This document shows, one piece after another, positions 8,427-17,192 of a DNA stretch of 34,423 bases. Positions within the stretch are counted from its first letter, which is position 1. Each line of letters begins with the position of its first letter. The DNA is from Methylobacterium longum (lineage in GTDB: Bacteria; Pseudomonadota; Alphaproteobacteria; Rhizobiales; Beijerinckiaceae). The translations under genes and the position numbers were made by a program. The stretch covers positions 1 to 34,423 of the forward strand of contig NZ_BPQS01000052.1 in NCBI RefSeq assembly GCF_022179385.1, written 5' to 3'. The notes beneath the pieces are model-generated. The model had not been told where the DNA came from, did not search any database, and was given only the letters and a program-made list of their open reading frames with translations.

Positions 8427-10214
8427 ATGCCGCAGTATCGTGCACCGGTCGAAGACACGCTGTTCCTCCTCAACGACGTGCTGGGCTTCCACGCCCGCGA
8501 CAACCTGGCCGGCTTCGCCGACGCATCCCCGGACGTCGTCGAGGCGGTCCTCCGCGAGGGCGCCAAGCTCTCCGAGGAGGTGCTGGCCCCGCTCAACCGG
8601 ACCGGCGACGTCGAGGGTTGCCGCCGGGAGACCGACGGCACCGTGCGCGCACCCAGCGGCTTCAAGGCGGCCTACGACACCTACGCGACCGGCGGCTGGA
8701 TGGGCCTCTCGGTGCCTGAGGCCTATGGCGGCCAGGGCCTGCCCCACACCCTCAACACCGCCATCCAGGAATTCACCTCCGGCGCCAACCTCGCCTTCGG
8801 GATGTATCCCGGCCTGACCCAGGGCGCGATGGCGGCGCTGCTGGTCCACGGGACCGAGGAGCAGAAGGCGCGCTATCTGCCCAAGATGGTCGAGGGGGCC
8901 TGGACCGGCACCATGAACCTCACCGAGCCGCATTGCGGCACGGATCTCGGGCTTCTCAAGACCAAGGCGGTGCCCAACGGCGACGGCTCCTACAGCCTCA
9001 CCGGCACCAAGATCTTCATCTCGGCCGGCGAGCACGACCTCGCCGAGAACATCGTCCATCTCGTCATCGCCCGCATCGAGGGCGCGCCCGCCGGAACGAA
9101 GGGCATCTCGCTCTTCGTCGTGCCCAAGTTCCTCGTGAACGAGGACGGCTCGCTCGGAGCCCGCAACGGCGTGTCCTGCGGCTCCCTGGAGCACAAGATG
9201 GGCATCCACGGGAACGCCACCTGCGTCATGAACTACGACGGCGCCACCGGCTGGCTGGTCGGACAGGAGAATCGCGGCCTCAACGCCATGTTCGTGATGA
9301 TGAACGAGGCGCGGCTGGCGGTGGGAGTCCAGGGGCTCGGCCAGTCCGAGGTCGCTTACCAGAACGCCGCCGCCTACGCGAAGGACCGTCTCCAGGGCCG
9401 GGCGCTGACCGGCGCGAAGGCGCCCGAGAAGGCGGCCGATCCGATCATCGTCCACCCCGACGTGCGCCGCACGCTCCTGCAGATCCGCTCCTTCAACGAG
9501 GCGGCCCGGGCGCTGATGCTCTGGACGGCCCTCCAGGCCGACATCCTGCACCGCTCGGAGGATGCTCAGGAGCGCCAGGCCGCGGACGATCAGCTCGGGC
9601 TGATGACCCCCGTGGTGAAGGGCGTGTTCACCGATCGGGGGTTCGCCAACGCCGTCGAGGCGCAGCAGCTGCTTGGCGGTCACGGCTACATCGAGGAATG
9701 GGGCATGTCGCAGTTCGTGCGCGATGCCCGCATCGCCATGATCTACGAGGGCGCCAACGGCATCCAGGCCATGGACCTGATCGGCCGCAAGCTGCCCAAG
9801 GACGGCGGCCGGGCCATGATGGCCTTCCTGGGCGAGGTCCAGACCTTCCTGAAGGACCATGGCGAGGATCCCGCGATGGCGCCGTTCACCAAGCCGCTCC
9901 AGGCCGGAGTGAACGACCTCCAGGGCGCCGTCATGTGGCTGATGCAGAACGCATTCTCGAAGCCCGACAATGCCGGCGCCGGCGCCACCGACTTCATGCA
10001 CCTCTTCGGTCTCGTGGCCCTCGGCTACATGTGGGCGCGGATCGCCAAGGCGGCACTGGCCAACCATGCCGAGGCGCCCTCCCCGCGCTGGGAGTCGAAG
10101 CTCACGAGCGGCCGGTTCTTCATGGAGCGGATGCTGCCGGAGACGGGCCTGCGCCTCTCGCGGATCAAGGCCGGCTCGGAGAGCACCATGGCGCTGATGG
10201 CGGACGCGTTCTGA
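8427..10214 (+). CDS. Acyl-CoA dehydrogenase, about 600-residue class
   Basis: FAD enzyme that oxidises an acyl-CoA at C2-C3, passing electrons to electron-transfer flavoprotein. The 595-residue length, the MPQYRAPVEDTLFLLNDVLG start and the extended C-terminal domain place it with the DmdC (methylmercaptopropionyl-CoA dehydrogenase)-like group rather than the 380-residue classical enzymes. The flavin/substrate block MNLTEPHCGTDLGLL is near residue 160, and GGHGYIEEWG with IYEGANGIQ near residues 420-445 supplies the catalytic Glu. The true substrate cannot be read from sequence. ATG 8427 fits the family N-terminus; ATG 8418, three codons earlier, is also possible. A single-gene unit with a hairpin just after the stop. 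Confidence 0.92.
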   Translation: MPQYRAPVEDTLFLLNDVLGFHARDNLAGFADASPDVVEAVLREGAKLSEEVLAPLNRTGDVEGCRRETDGTVRAPSGFKAAYDTYATGGWMGLSVPEAYGGQGLPHTLNTAIQEFTSGANLAFGMYPGLTQGAMAALLVHGTEEQKARYLPKMVEGAWTGTMNLTEPHCGTDLGLLKTKAVPNGDGSYSLTGTKIFISAGEHDLAENIVHLVIARIEGAPAGTKGISLFVVPKFLVNEDGSLGARNGVSCGSLEHKMGIHGNATCVMNYDGATGWLVGQENRGLNAMFVMMNEARLAVGVQGLGQSEVAYQNAAAYAKDRLQGRALTGAKAPEKAADPIIVHPDVRRTLLQIRSFNEAARALMLWTALQADILHRSEDAQERQAADDQLGLMTPVVKGVFTDRGFANAVEAQQLLGGHGYIEEWGMSQFVRDARIAMIYEGANGIQAMDLIGRKLPKDGGRAMMAFLGEVQTFLKDHGEDPAMAPFTKPLQAGVNDLQGAVMWLMQNAFSKPDNAGAGATDFMHLFGLVALGYMWARIAKAALANHAEAPSPRWESKLTSGRFFMERMLPETGLRLSRIKAGSESTMALMADAF

Positions 10215-10222
10215 GCCTCCAG

Positions 10223-10252
10223 CCGGTCGCCGCGCCCGCGCGCGGCGGCCGG
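10223..10252 (+). terminator. Hairpin just after the acyl-CoA dehydrogenase stop
   Basis: CCGGTCGCCGCGC (10223-10235) pairs with GCGCGGCGGCCGG (10240-10252) over 13 positions, one being a G-U wobble, with a CCGC loop. It starts nine bases after the stop codon. There is no T-run, which is common for terminators in very GC-rich genomes, so termination is inferred from position and stem strength. Confidence 0.6.
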
Positions 10253-10400
10253 CATCGGTTCGGCATCTCCGCACCGTCGCCGTCGCCGTCGCGAGCGCGA
10301 CGCGCACAACGCGGTCAGCGCGGCGGCGTCATCCTGGCGTAAGCCCGGTCAGCGTCACCGTACTGGCGACGACGGCGCTGCCCCAGGAGGCGAGCACCCC

Positions 10401-11681
10401 TCAGCCGACGAGCGCGGCGTCCAGATCCTCGATGAGGTCCGCCGGATCCTCCAGGCCGATCGACAGCCGCACCACGTCGGGTCCGGCGCCGGCGGCGGTC
10501 TTCTGCGCGTCGGTGAGCTGGCGGTGCGTGGTCGAGGCCGGGTGGATGATCAGCGAGCGCGTGTCGCCGATATTGGCGAGGTGCGAGAACAGCTGCAGGC
10601 TGGAGACGAGCTTCACGCCAGCGTCGTAGCCACCCTTCAGCCCGAAGGTGAAGACGGCGCCGCACCCGTTCGGCGTGTAGCGCCGGGCGAGCTCGTGATA
10701 GCGGTCGCTCTCAAGGCCCGGATAGCTCACCCAAGACACCGCCGGATGCGTCGACAGGTGCCGCGCCACCGTCAGCGCGTTGTCGGAATGGCGCTGCATC
10801 CGCAGCGGCAGGGTCTCGATGCCGGTGAGGATCAGGAATGCGTTGAACGGCGACAGGGCCGGCCCGAGGTCGCGCAGGCCCAGCACCCGGCACGCGATGG
10901 CGAATCCGAAATTGCCGAAGGTCTCGGCCAGAACCATGCCGGAATATTCCGGCCGTGGCTGGCTCATCATCGGGTAGCGGGCGTCGCCCGCCCACTGGAA
11001 CGAGCCGCCATCGACGATCAGGCCGCCGATCGAGTTGCCGTGGCCGCCGAGGAACTTGGTGGCCGAGTGGACGATGATGTCGGCCCCGTGCTCGAAGGGC
11101 CGGATCAGGTACGGCGTCGCCATGGTGTTGTCGACGACGAGCGGAATGTTGTGCTTCTTGGCGATCCGCGACAGCGCCGCGATGTCGGTGATGACGCCCC
11201 CCGGATTGGCGATCGATTCGCAGAAGATCGCCTTCGTGCGCGGCGTGATCGCCGCCTCGAACGAGGCCGGATCGTCGTTGTCGGCCCAGGCCACCGACCA
11301 GCCGAAGTTCTTGTAGGAATGGTTGAACTGGTTGATCGAGCCGCCATACAGCTTGTTGGAGGCGACGAACTCGTCGCCCGGCTGCATCAGGGCATGCATG
11401 GTGAGGAACTCGGCGGCGTGGCCGGAGGCGACCGCCAAGGCCGCGGTGCCGCCCTCCAGCGCTGCGATGCGCTCCTCCAGCACGGCATTCGTCGGGTTGG
11501 TGATCCGCGTGTAGATGTTGCCGAAGGCCTGAAGCCCGAACAGCGAGGCGGCGTGATCGACATCGTCGAACACGAAGCTCGTGGTCTGGTAGATCGGCGT
11601 GGCCCGCGCGCCCGTCGCGGCATCGGGGGCGGCGCCCGCGTGGATCGCCAGCGTGTTGAAGCCGGGCAGGCGGTCGGTCAT
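10401..11681 (-). CDS. metY: O-acetylhomoserine sulfhydrylase (PLP enzyme)
   Basis: Makes homocysteine from O-acetylhomoserine and sulfide in direct-sulfhydrylation methionine synthesis. The 426-residue product belongs to the Cys/Met metabolism PLP family. It shows TPIYQTTSFVF near residue 29, YTRITNPTNAVLEERIAALE near residues 58-77, the PLP phosphate-binding ASGHAAE near 87, VVDNTMATPYL near 182, and the PLP lysine in SATKFLGGHG near 210. The insert and length fit MetY rather than the shorter cystathionine gamma-synthase/lyase. ATG 11681 has GAGGAG about 8 bases upstream. A single gene; the small genes further upstream are on the same strand but 84 bases away. Confidence 0.95.
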   Translation of the reverse strand: MTDRLPGFNTLAIHAGAAPDAATGARATPIYQTTSFVFDDVDHAASLFGLQAFGNIYTRITNPTNAVLEERIAALEGGTAALAVASGHAAEFLTMHALMQPGDEFVASNKLYGGSINQFNHSYKNFGWSVAWADNDDPASFEAAITPRTKAIFCESIANPGGVITDIAALSRIAKKHNIPLVVDNTMATPYLIRPFEHGADIIVHSATKFLGGHGNSIGGLIVDGGSFQWAGDARYPMMSQPRPEYSGMVLAETFGNFGFAIACRVLGLRDLGPALSPFNAFLILTGIETLPLRMQRHSDNALTVARHLSTHPAVSWVSYPGLESDRYHELARRYTPNGCGAVFTFGLKGGYDAGVKLVSSLQLFSHLANIGDTRSLIIHPASTTHRQLTDAQKTAAGAGPDVVRLSIGLEDPADLIEDLDAALVG

Positions 11682-11765
11682 CGTCGGTTCTCCTCGGAGC
11701 ACCCGCGGCTGTACGCCCGCGCGGGAGGGCGACGCAAGCTCCCGGTACGGGCCCGGACCGCGCCT

Positions 11766-11981
11766 CTACACCTCCGGCATGTGGCCGATGTCGACGTGCG
11801 GCTGCCCGGCATCCACGAGCGCACGGTCCACGGCCTCGATGGCGAGCAGCGTGCGGGTCAGGTCCTCGGCCATGGAGATCGGCGCCACGTCGAGTCCGCC
11901 CAGGCGTCGGGAAATGGCGTTCCTCTGGCGCGCCAGCGCGGCGCGGGCACGGTTCAGATCCTCGATCTCGTCGGTCGTCAT
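11766..11981 (-). CDS. Small helical hypothetical protein, 71 aa
   Basis: The protein (MTTDEIEDLNRARAALARQR at the start) is predicted to be mostly helix, with heptad-like Leu/Ile/Ala spacing and a Pro/His-containing tail (GQPHVDIGHMPEV). No signal or membrane segment is seen, and I do not recognise the family. A good ribosome binding site (GGAAGGA about 8 bases before ATG 11981) supports it. It lies between the next small gene (36-base gap) and metY on the same strand, so the three could be co-transcribed. Confidence 0.68.
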   Translation of the reverse strand: MTTDEIEDLNRARAALARQRNAISRRLGGLDVAPISMAEDLTRTLLAIEAVDRALVDAGQPHVDIGHMPEV

Positions 11982-12017
11982 CGTCGGTCCTTCCCCCGGC
12001 TTCTGCCGGTGTGGTGA

Positions 12018-12260
12018 TCAGCTGCCCGGCGTCCAGTCGATGTTCGGCCGCTGCGCGAGGATGCGCGCGAAGTAGTCGGCCACCGCCTGGGCGCCGTCGG
12101 TGTGCATCATGGCGACGGGATGCGCGAGATACGCGCGGGCGAGATCGAGCGGTAACGTCCCGTCCCGGAACGCCTCCAGCACCGCGTCGATGAACTCGTC
12201 ATGGGCGTCGTTGAATTCGTTGGACAGCTTCTTGCGGTCGTTCAGGGCCTTGATCGGCAT
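12018..12260 (-). CDS. Small hypothetical protein, 80 aa
   Basis: The sequence begins MPIKALNDRKKLSNEFNDAH and is predicted helical in its first half (FIDAVLEAFRDGTLPLDLA), followed by AYLAHPVAMMHTDGAQAVAD. It has no signal peptide or membrane helix, and I do not recognise the family. ATG 12260 is preferred to an ATG 11 codons upstream because GGAGAG precedes it at about 11 bases and the upstream residues are polar filler. Probably in one unit with the 71-residue gene 36 bases downstream. Confidence 0.65.
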   Translation of the reverse strand: MPIKALNDRKKLSNEFNDAHDEFIDAVLEAFRDGTLPLDLARAYLAHPVAMMHTDGAQAVADYFARILAQRPNIDWTPGS

Positions 12261-12435
12261 GCCGTTTCCATCTCTCCGGGTTGATGTCTGCACCGCCTCG
12301 CGTCAACCCGCCCGAACAGGAACGCGGCTCGGAAGGTTCCAGCCTGCGGGCCATGGGGCGGTCGCCGGCCGAACTTCAGTAACCCTCCGCGCGGCGCGAT
12401 TGGAGCGAAAAGCCCGGCTCAGCCGTTAATGCCTT

Positions 12436-12636
12436 ATGTCGACGATGTCAGTGCGCGCCCATACAGTCGAGATTGTCCCGTGTGCGGACGACCCGCGATG
12501 CTACCGCTGGCTCATACGGGCCCGCGGCGGCGCGATCGTGGAAGAATCGCCCTACGCGTTCGTGACGTCGAACGGCGCGCGGATCTCCGGCGAGTGCTGG
12601 ATGCGCGAGCACTTCGACGTCACCCGCTCCAGCTAA
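12436..12636 (+). CDS. Small hypothetical protein, 66 aa
   Basis: A short protein with the pattern YRWLIRARGGAIVEESPYAF followed by VTSNGARISGECWMREHF. This resembles compact beta-type folds in which a one-domain strand pattern is followed by a C-terminal helix. No ribosome binding site is obvious; ATG 12436 or the ATG three codons later could start it. Third codon positions are GC-rich as in neighbouring genes. The family is not recognised. Confidence 0.5.
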   Translation: MSTMSVRAHTVEIVPCADDPRCYRWLIRARGGAIVEESPYAFVTSNGARISGECWMREHFDVTRSS

Positions 12637-12883
12637 CCGGAGGTCGGCCGGTATCGCTTCGCTTCGCCGATATCGCTTACGGGTTGTTGTGCCTGAAGAG
12701 CGATCGATACAACCGAGGATGGCACGTGCCGTGAGGGCGTGTATTCACACGGACAAGCCGTTTTTCATCCGAGTGTGTAAGCTTAACATTAAGCATCGCT
12801 GGCCGCATCGGCGGTTTTTGTCGGTTCTTTAATGAGACTCGTCCAGCTTCAGGCCAATTCCGATGTTGGCCGGGGAATGGACG

Positions 12884-14698
12884 ATGGTGAATGGTGACGG
12901 CGACAACCGGAACGGCGTTCTGGCGTCGCGGTTGGGCTCGGTGACCTCGATCGAAGGGTCGAAGGTGCATCTTGCGCTTGCCGGCCAGAACGGCCGGCCG
13001 AACGTGCGGGTCACCGTCGGCAATTTCGTCCGGATCCAGGCGGGCGCCGCAGACCTGATCGGTATCATCACGACCCTGGCGTCGGGGGCCGGTGGCCAGC
13101 CCGGCGCCGTCGCGAGCCTCGATCTCCTCGGCGAGATCGTCCTGAAGGATGGGGCGAAGAGCTTCCAGCGCGGCGTGGCCTGCTATCCCGCGATCGGCGA
13201 CGCGGTCGATCTGCTCCCGCCCGGCGACCTGCGCGTCGTCTACCAAGCTACGGGATCGCGCACCGCGACGGTCGGCGCCCTCTACCAGGATCCCGAGACG
13301 CCGGCCTGCATCAAGGTGGAGGATCTGCTGACGAAGCATTTCGCCGTCCTCGGCACGACCGGGGTGGGCAAGTCCAGCGGCGTCGCGGTCATCCTCGACC
13401 AAGTGCTGCGTACGCGGCAGGACGTGCGGATCTTCCTGCTGGACGTGCACAACGAGTACGCCTCGTGCTTCGGCGACCGCGCCAGCATCATCAGCCCGCA
13501 CAATCTCAAGCTGCCGTTCTGGCTCTTCAACCTTGAAGAGATCGCCGACGTCATCTACGGCGGCCGCCCGGCGATCGACGAGGAAATCGAGATCCTGGCG
13601 GAGGTGATCCCGCTCGCGAAGAGCAAGTACGTCCAGTACAAGGAGGCGAGTGACCGGCAGATCGTCAAGCGGTCCATCGGCAAGAGCGCCGGGTACACCG
13701 TCGACACGCCGGTTCCCTACATGCTGCAGGACCTGATCTCGCTCATCGACGAGCGGATGGGACGCTTGGAGAACCGCGTCTCGCGGATGCACTACCACCG
13801 CTTGATCACCCGCATCGAGGCGATCCGCAACGACCCCCGCTACGGCTTCATGTTCGAGAACGCCAATGTCGGCGGCGACATGATGGGCGAGATCGTGGCG
13901 CACCTGTTCCGGCTTGAACCGGACGGGCGCCCGATGACCATCATGCAGTTGGCAGGATTGCCCATGGAGGTGATCGACGCCGTCGTCTGCGTCCTGTGCC
14001 GTATGGCGTTCGAGTTCGGCATCTGGAGCGAGGGCGCGATACCGCTCCTCTTCGTGTGCGAGGAGGCCCACCGCTACGCCTCGGCCGACCGCTCCATCGG
14101 CTTCACGCCCACGCGCCGCGCCCTGTCGCGGATCGCCCGCGAGGGGCGCAAGCACGGCGTTTTCCTCGGGTTGGTGACCCAGCGGCCGGCCGAACTCGAC
14201 GCGACCATCATGTCCCAGTGCAGCACCCTGTTCGCCATGCGGATGACCAACGACCGCGACCAAGCCTTCCTGGCGGCGGCCGTCTCGGATGCCGTGAATC
14301 TCCTGAGCTTCGTGCCGTCCCTCGGCACCGGCGAGGTCATCGCCTTCGGCGAGGGCGTGCCGATGCCGGCGCGGATGAAGTTCCATCCGCTGCCCCCGGA
14401 GCGGCAGCCGCGCAACGACATCAGCGGGCGCACTCCGGGGTCGGGCGAGATGATCGCCGGTGCGGCCTTCGTGGGCGCCGTGGTCGAGCGCTGGCGGGGT
14501 GCCACCATGAGCAAGTCGGGCGGCGGCGACACGGATCTCACCGGCTTGGCGCGCCTCGCCCGCGAGCCGGGCGCCGACGGCAACGGCGCCGCGCTCGAAC
14601 AGGTGCACCGGCGCCTGCTCCGGCGTCCCCTGGATGCCGCCGAGGCGCCGGCCGAGACCGGTCTGCGCGCCGCGAAGGCCCTCTGGCAGCAGAGCTGA
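12884..14698 (+). CDS. HerA/DUF87-type ATP-binding protein
   Basis: A 604-residue RecA-fold ATPase of the HerA/FtsK superfamily. HerA proteins usually form hexameric DNA translocases working with nucleases, but other HerA-like ATPases have unrelated or unknown roles. An N-terminal beta-barrel-like region (residues 1-150, the HAS-type barrel) precedes the Walker A GTTGVGKSS near residue 160. Walker B/catalytic Glu LLFVCEEAHRY is near residue 388, and TQRPAELD is near 432 in the sensor position. No NurA nuclease is adjacent. ATG 12884 is chosen because GGGGAA precedes it; ATG 12863 adds seven residues. The GGDEF/EAL gene begins 2 bases after its stop, so the two are probably co-translated. Confidence 0.85.
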   Translation: MVNGDGDNRNGVLASRLGSVTSIEGSKVHLALAGQNGRPNVRVTVGNFVRIQAGAADLIGIITTLASGAGGQPGAVASLDLLGEIVLKDGAKSFQRGVACYPAIGDAVDLLPPGDLRVVYQATGSRTATVGALYQDPETPACIKVEDLLTKHFAVLGTTGVGKSSGVAVILDQVLRTRQDVRIFLLDVHNEYASCFGDRASIISPHNLKLPFWLFNLEEIADVIYGGRPAIDEEIEILAEVIPLAKSKYVQYKEASDRQIVKRSIGKSAGYTVDTPVPYMLQDLISLIDERMGRLENRVSRMHYHRLITRIEAIRNDPRYGFMFENANVGGDMMGEIVAHLFRLEPDGRPMTIMQLAGLPMEVIDAVVCVLCRMAFEFGIWSEGAIPLLFVCEEAHRYASADRSIGFTPTRRALSRIAREGRKHGVFLGLVTQRPAELDATIMSQCSTLFAMRMTNDRDQAFLAAAVSDAVNLLSFVPSLGTGEVIAFGEGVPMPARMKFHPLPPERQPRNDISGRTPGSGEMIAGAAFVGAVVERWRGATMSKSGGGDTDLTGLARLAREPGADGNGAALEQVHRRLLRRPLDAAEAPAETGLRAAKALWQQS

Positions 14699-14700
14699 GC

Positions 14701-16371
14701 GTGAGCGACGTCGCGCCGAGTCACCGGCGGAGCCTGCTGGAAGCCGCCATCCAGGCGCTCCCGGTGGGCGTCGTGGTCCACGACGATCAGGGGGTCTGCA
14801 TCCTGGCGAACGCGGCCGCGCGGGCGCTCGGCAGCGAGCTCGTCGACGACCTGTCGGCGTCCGCCCTCGAACGGCCGGACCGGATCTGCGTCGAGGAGGT
14901 CGGCACGCAGGTGGTCGAGACCTCGACGCGCTTGGTCTCGGCCGAGCGGGAGAGCTACACGCTCACCACGATCGCCGACGTCACGCATCACCACACAATG
15001 CAGCGCGATCTGATCGCGCGGGCCTTCATCGACGCGCTCACCGGCCTGCCCAACCGGACCATGTTCGAGCAGAGCATCGAGGAACTGATCGCCGAGGCAA
15101 CCCCGGAGGCGCGGTTCGCCCTGGCCTTTATCGACCTCGACAATTTCAAGCACATCAACGACTACTACAGCCACGCGGCCGGCGACGCGCTCCTGCGCAA
15201 GGTCGCCGACCGGATCCGCGGCGCCCTCTGCCCGAGCGACCTCCTCGCCCGGATCGGGGGCGATGAATTCGTCCTGCTGCTCAATCCGATCGCCGACAAG
15301 GACAGTACCCTCTCGGCGGTGCTCGACATCTCCGAACGTCTGAAGCAGCCGTTCTTCATCGACGGCCACGAGATCTTCGCTTCGGCGTCGATCGGCCTGA
15401 GCCTCTACCCCGAGCACGGAACCACCTACGAGGTTCTGCGCCGGCAGGCCGACAATGCCATGTACCGGGTCAAGGGCGGGGTGAAGGGCGGCGTCAGCCT
15501 GTTCGAGGAGACGATGAGCCATGCGGCCACGGCCCGCATGGCGGTGGAGCAGCGCCTGCGGCTGGCGATCCGGGACCGCTGCTTCTGCTGCGCGTTCCAG
15601 CCCAAGGTCGACATGCGCACGCATGCCGTGCTCGGCGTCGAGGTGCTCCTGCGCTGGCGCGACGAGCAAGGCATGATCCAGGCCCCCGGCGACTTCATCG
15701 AGCTCGCCATCGAGCTCGGCCTGATCAACGAGATCACGCTCCAGGTTCTGGCCGAGACCGTGCAGGCGATGCCCGACATCGACGAGGTGTTCGGGCCGGA
15801 CGTGTCCGTGAGCCTGAACATCGCCGCGAAGCAGGCCTGCGACGTCCCGTTCATGGCCGCCTTCTGCGACGCCCTGGGCGAGACCGGCATGGCCCCGCGC
15901 TTCGTGCTCGAACTCACCGAGGAGGCCTTCTTCACCAAGGGCCGCTTCCAGAGCGAGGTCCTGCCCCGCATCCGAGCCATCGGAGCCCGGGTTTCCATCG
16001 ACGATTTCGGCGTCGGCTACTCGTCGCTTGCGGCCCTGGCGGAGATCACCGCGGACGAATTGAAGATCGACCGCTCCTTCATCACCGACATCGACAAGCG
16101 GCCGCGCAGTCAGATCGTCCTGAAGGCCATCGAATCCCTCGGTCTGGCCCTCGGCATGTCGGTGGTCGCCGAGGGCGTCGAGACCTACGAGGAGGTCGCC
16201 TACCTCCTCGGGGCGACGCAGATCCGCTGTGCCCAGGGATACTACTACGCCAGGCCGCTCCTGATCGATCAGATCCGTCTCGCCGATCCGCGGGGCTCCG
16301 CTTCCCGGGGCAGCGGCTCCCAGAGCCGCACGTCGGACTTCCGCGCGCCCGGCCTGCTGCGGCGGGCCTAG
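14701..16371 (+). CDS. PAS-GGDEF-EAL protein (cyclic-di-GMP synthesis/degradation)
   Basis: The 556-residue protein has three parts. A PAS-like sensor spans about residues 8-95 (LPVGVVVHDDQGVCILANAA). A GGDEF domain lies at about 105-265, with intact GGDEF near residue 185. An EAL domain lies at about 285-540. In the EAL part the signature reads EVLLR rather than EALLR. The remaining catalytic positions are kept: Asn in NIAAKQ, Glu in ELTEEAF, the Asp pair in DDFGVGYSS, Lys in LKIDRSF and Glu in VAEGVET. The allosteric RxxD site before GGDEF reads CPSD, so product inhibition is probably lost. Both activities look possible. GTG 14701 follows the ATPase stop by two bases. A double-PilZ gene lies downstream. 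Confidence 0.93.
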   Translation: MSDVAPSHRRSLLEAAIQALPVGVVVHDDQGVCILANAAARALGSELVDDLSASALERPDRICVEEVGTQVVETSTRLVSAERESYTLTTIADVTHHHTMQRDLIARAFIDALTGLPNRTMFEQSIEELIAEATPEARFALAFIDLDNFKHINDYYSHAAGDALLRKVADRIRGALCPSDLLARIGGDEFVLLLNPIADKDSTLSAVLDISERLKQPFFIDGHEIFASASIGLSLYPEHGTTYEVLRRQADNAMYRVKGGVKGGVSLFEETMSHAATARMAVEQRLRLAIRDRCFCCAFQPKVDMRTHAVLGVEVLLRWRDEQGMIQAPGDFIELAIELGLINEITLQVLAETVQAMPDIDEVFGPDVSVSLNIAAKQACDVPFMAAFCDALGETGMAPRFVLELTEEAFFTKGRFQSEVLPRIRAIGARVSIDDFGVGYSSLAALAEITADELKIDRSFITDIDKRPRSQIVLKAIESLGLALGMSVVAEGVETYEEVAYLLGATQIRCAQGYYYARPLLIDQIRLADPRGSASRGSGSQSRTSDFRAPGLLRRA

Positions 16372-16507
16372 GACGGGAGCCGAGCGTCGGCTCTGCAGCC
16401 TATGATTGTAGATCAGCGTTAATACAGCTGCCGGACAACGGTTATCGCCGCAGGCGCGATCTCTCCGCTTGTTGTGTCGAGGGCAGTACTGTAGCGGTCA
16501 TCCGGCC

Positions 16508-17083
16508 GTGCCCGACCGTCGATCATCTCCCCGATATTCTGTCGCTCTTCCGGCCCTCTGTTGGGGGGCCGACGGCGTCGAGTTCCACGCGGTGACCGTC
16601 GATGTCTCGGCGATGGGCATCCAGCTGAAGTCGATCGTCACGCCGCACGTCGATCATCCGTTGACGTGCAACATCCGGGATGTCGGTCGTCTCGAAGCGA
16701 TGGTCATCCGCGCGAACCAGTGCGACTTCGCGGTTCGCGTCACGGGACAGAACCCGTCGCCCGGCTCGATCGCGCGTCGCCTGATCGCCCTGAGCCAGCA
16801 GCAGGCCCGACAGTCGAACTCTGTCCGCGTCAGCCGCCGGGTCGTACCCGAACATACCGCCGTTCAGGTCGTGCTCGGAGACGGGGTGTCGGTGCATGCG
16901 CACATCATCAACCTCTCGGCATCCGGCGTCGCACTGCTCATCCAGGAGCGGCTTCAGATCGGGCAGCCGATCACCGTCGGTCGTCACCGCGCGACGGTGA
17001 CCCGGCAGATCGAGGGCGGCGTCGGCGCGGCCTTCCTGGTGCCCCTGGGGCCGAGTCCCGTCGATGAGAGCACCAGACTCTGA
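16508..17083 (+). CDS. Protein with two tandem PilZ domains
   Basis: PilZ domains bind cyclic-di-GMP and pass the signal to motility, polysaccharide or other outputs. The first copy has RRSSPR near residue 4 and DVSAMG near residue 35. The second has the Arg-rich RVSRR near residue 108 and NLSASG near residue 137. These correspond to the RxxxR and (D/N)xSxxG ligand motifs. The product has 191 residues and no membrane segment. GTG 16508 gives the usual short N-terminus; a TTG 13 codons upstream is possible but adds nothing recognisable. It follows the GGDEF/EAL gene by 136 bases and is a natural receptor for it. Confidence 0.85.
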   Translation: MPDRRSSPRYSVALPALCWGADGVEFHAVTVDVSAMGIQLKSIVTPHVDHPLTCNIRDVGRLEAMVIRANQCDFAVRVTGQNPSPGSIARRLIALSQQQARQSNSVRVSRRVVPEHTAVQVVLGDGVSVHAHIINLSASGVALLIQERLQIGQPITVGRHRATVTRQIEGGVGAAFLVPLGPSPVDESTRL

Positions 17084-17192
17084 CGGCACCACCCGGGATT
17101 TGACCGCGGGGCGCCGTCGCACGGCCGGCGGGCCGTCGAGATATCCGGGCTCCGATGGTCTCGTGCCGGATCTCCTGCGACCCGGCGACCGT

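Noticed and set aside
8259..10307. Long minus-strand frame over the acyl-CoA dehydrogenase gene
   Set aside because: The plus-strand enzyme is unmistakable; the antisense frame is a composition artefact.
12780..12800. TTAA-type CtrA binding site before the HerA-like gene
   Set aside because: The two half-sites are three bases apart instead of seven.
12677..14608. Long minus-strand frame over the HerA-like ATPase
   Set aside because: The product is His/Asp/Arg-rich with no fold pattern; the sense gene has Walker motifs.
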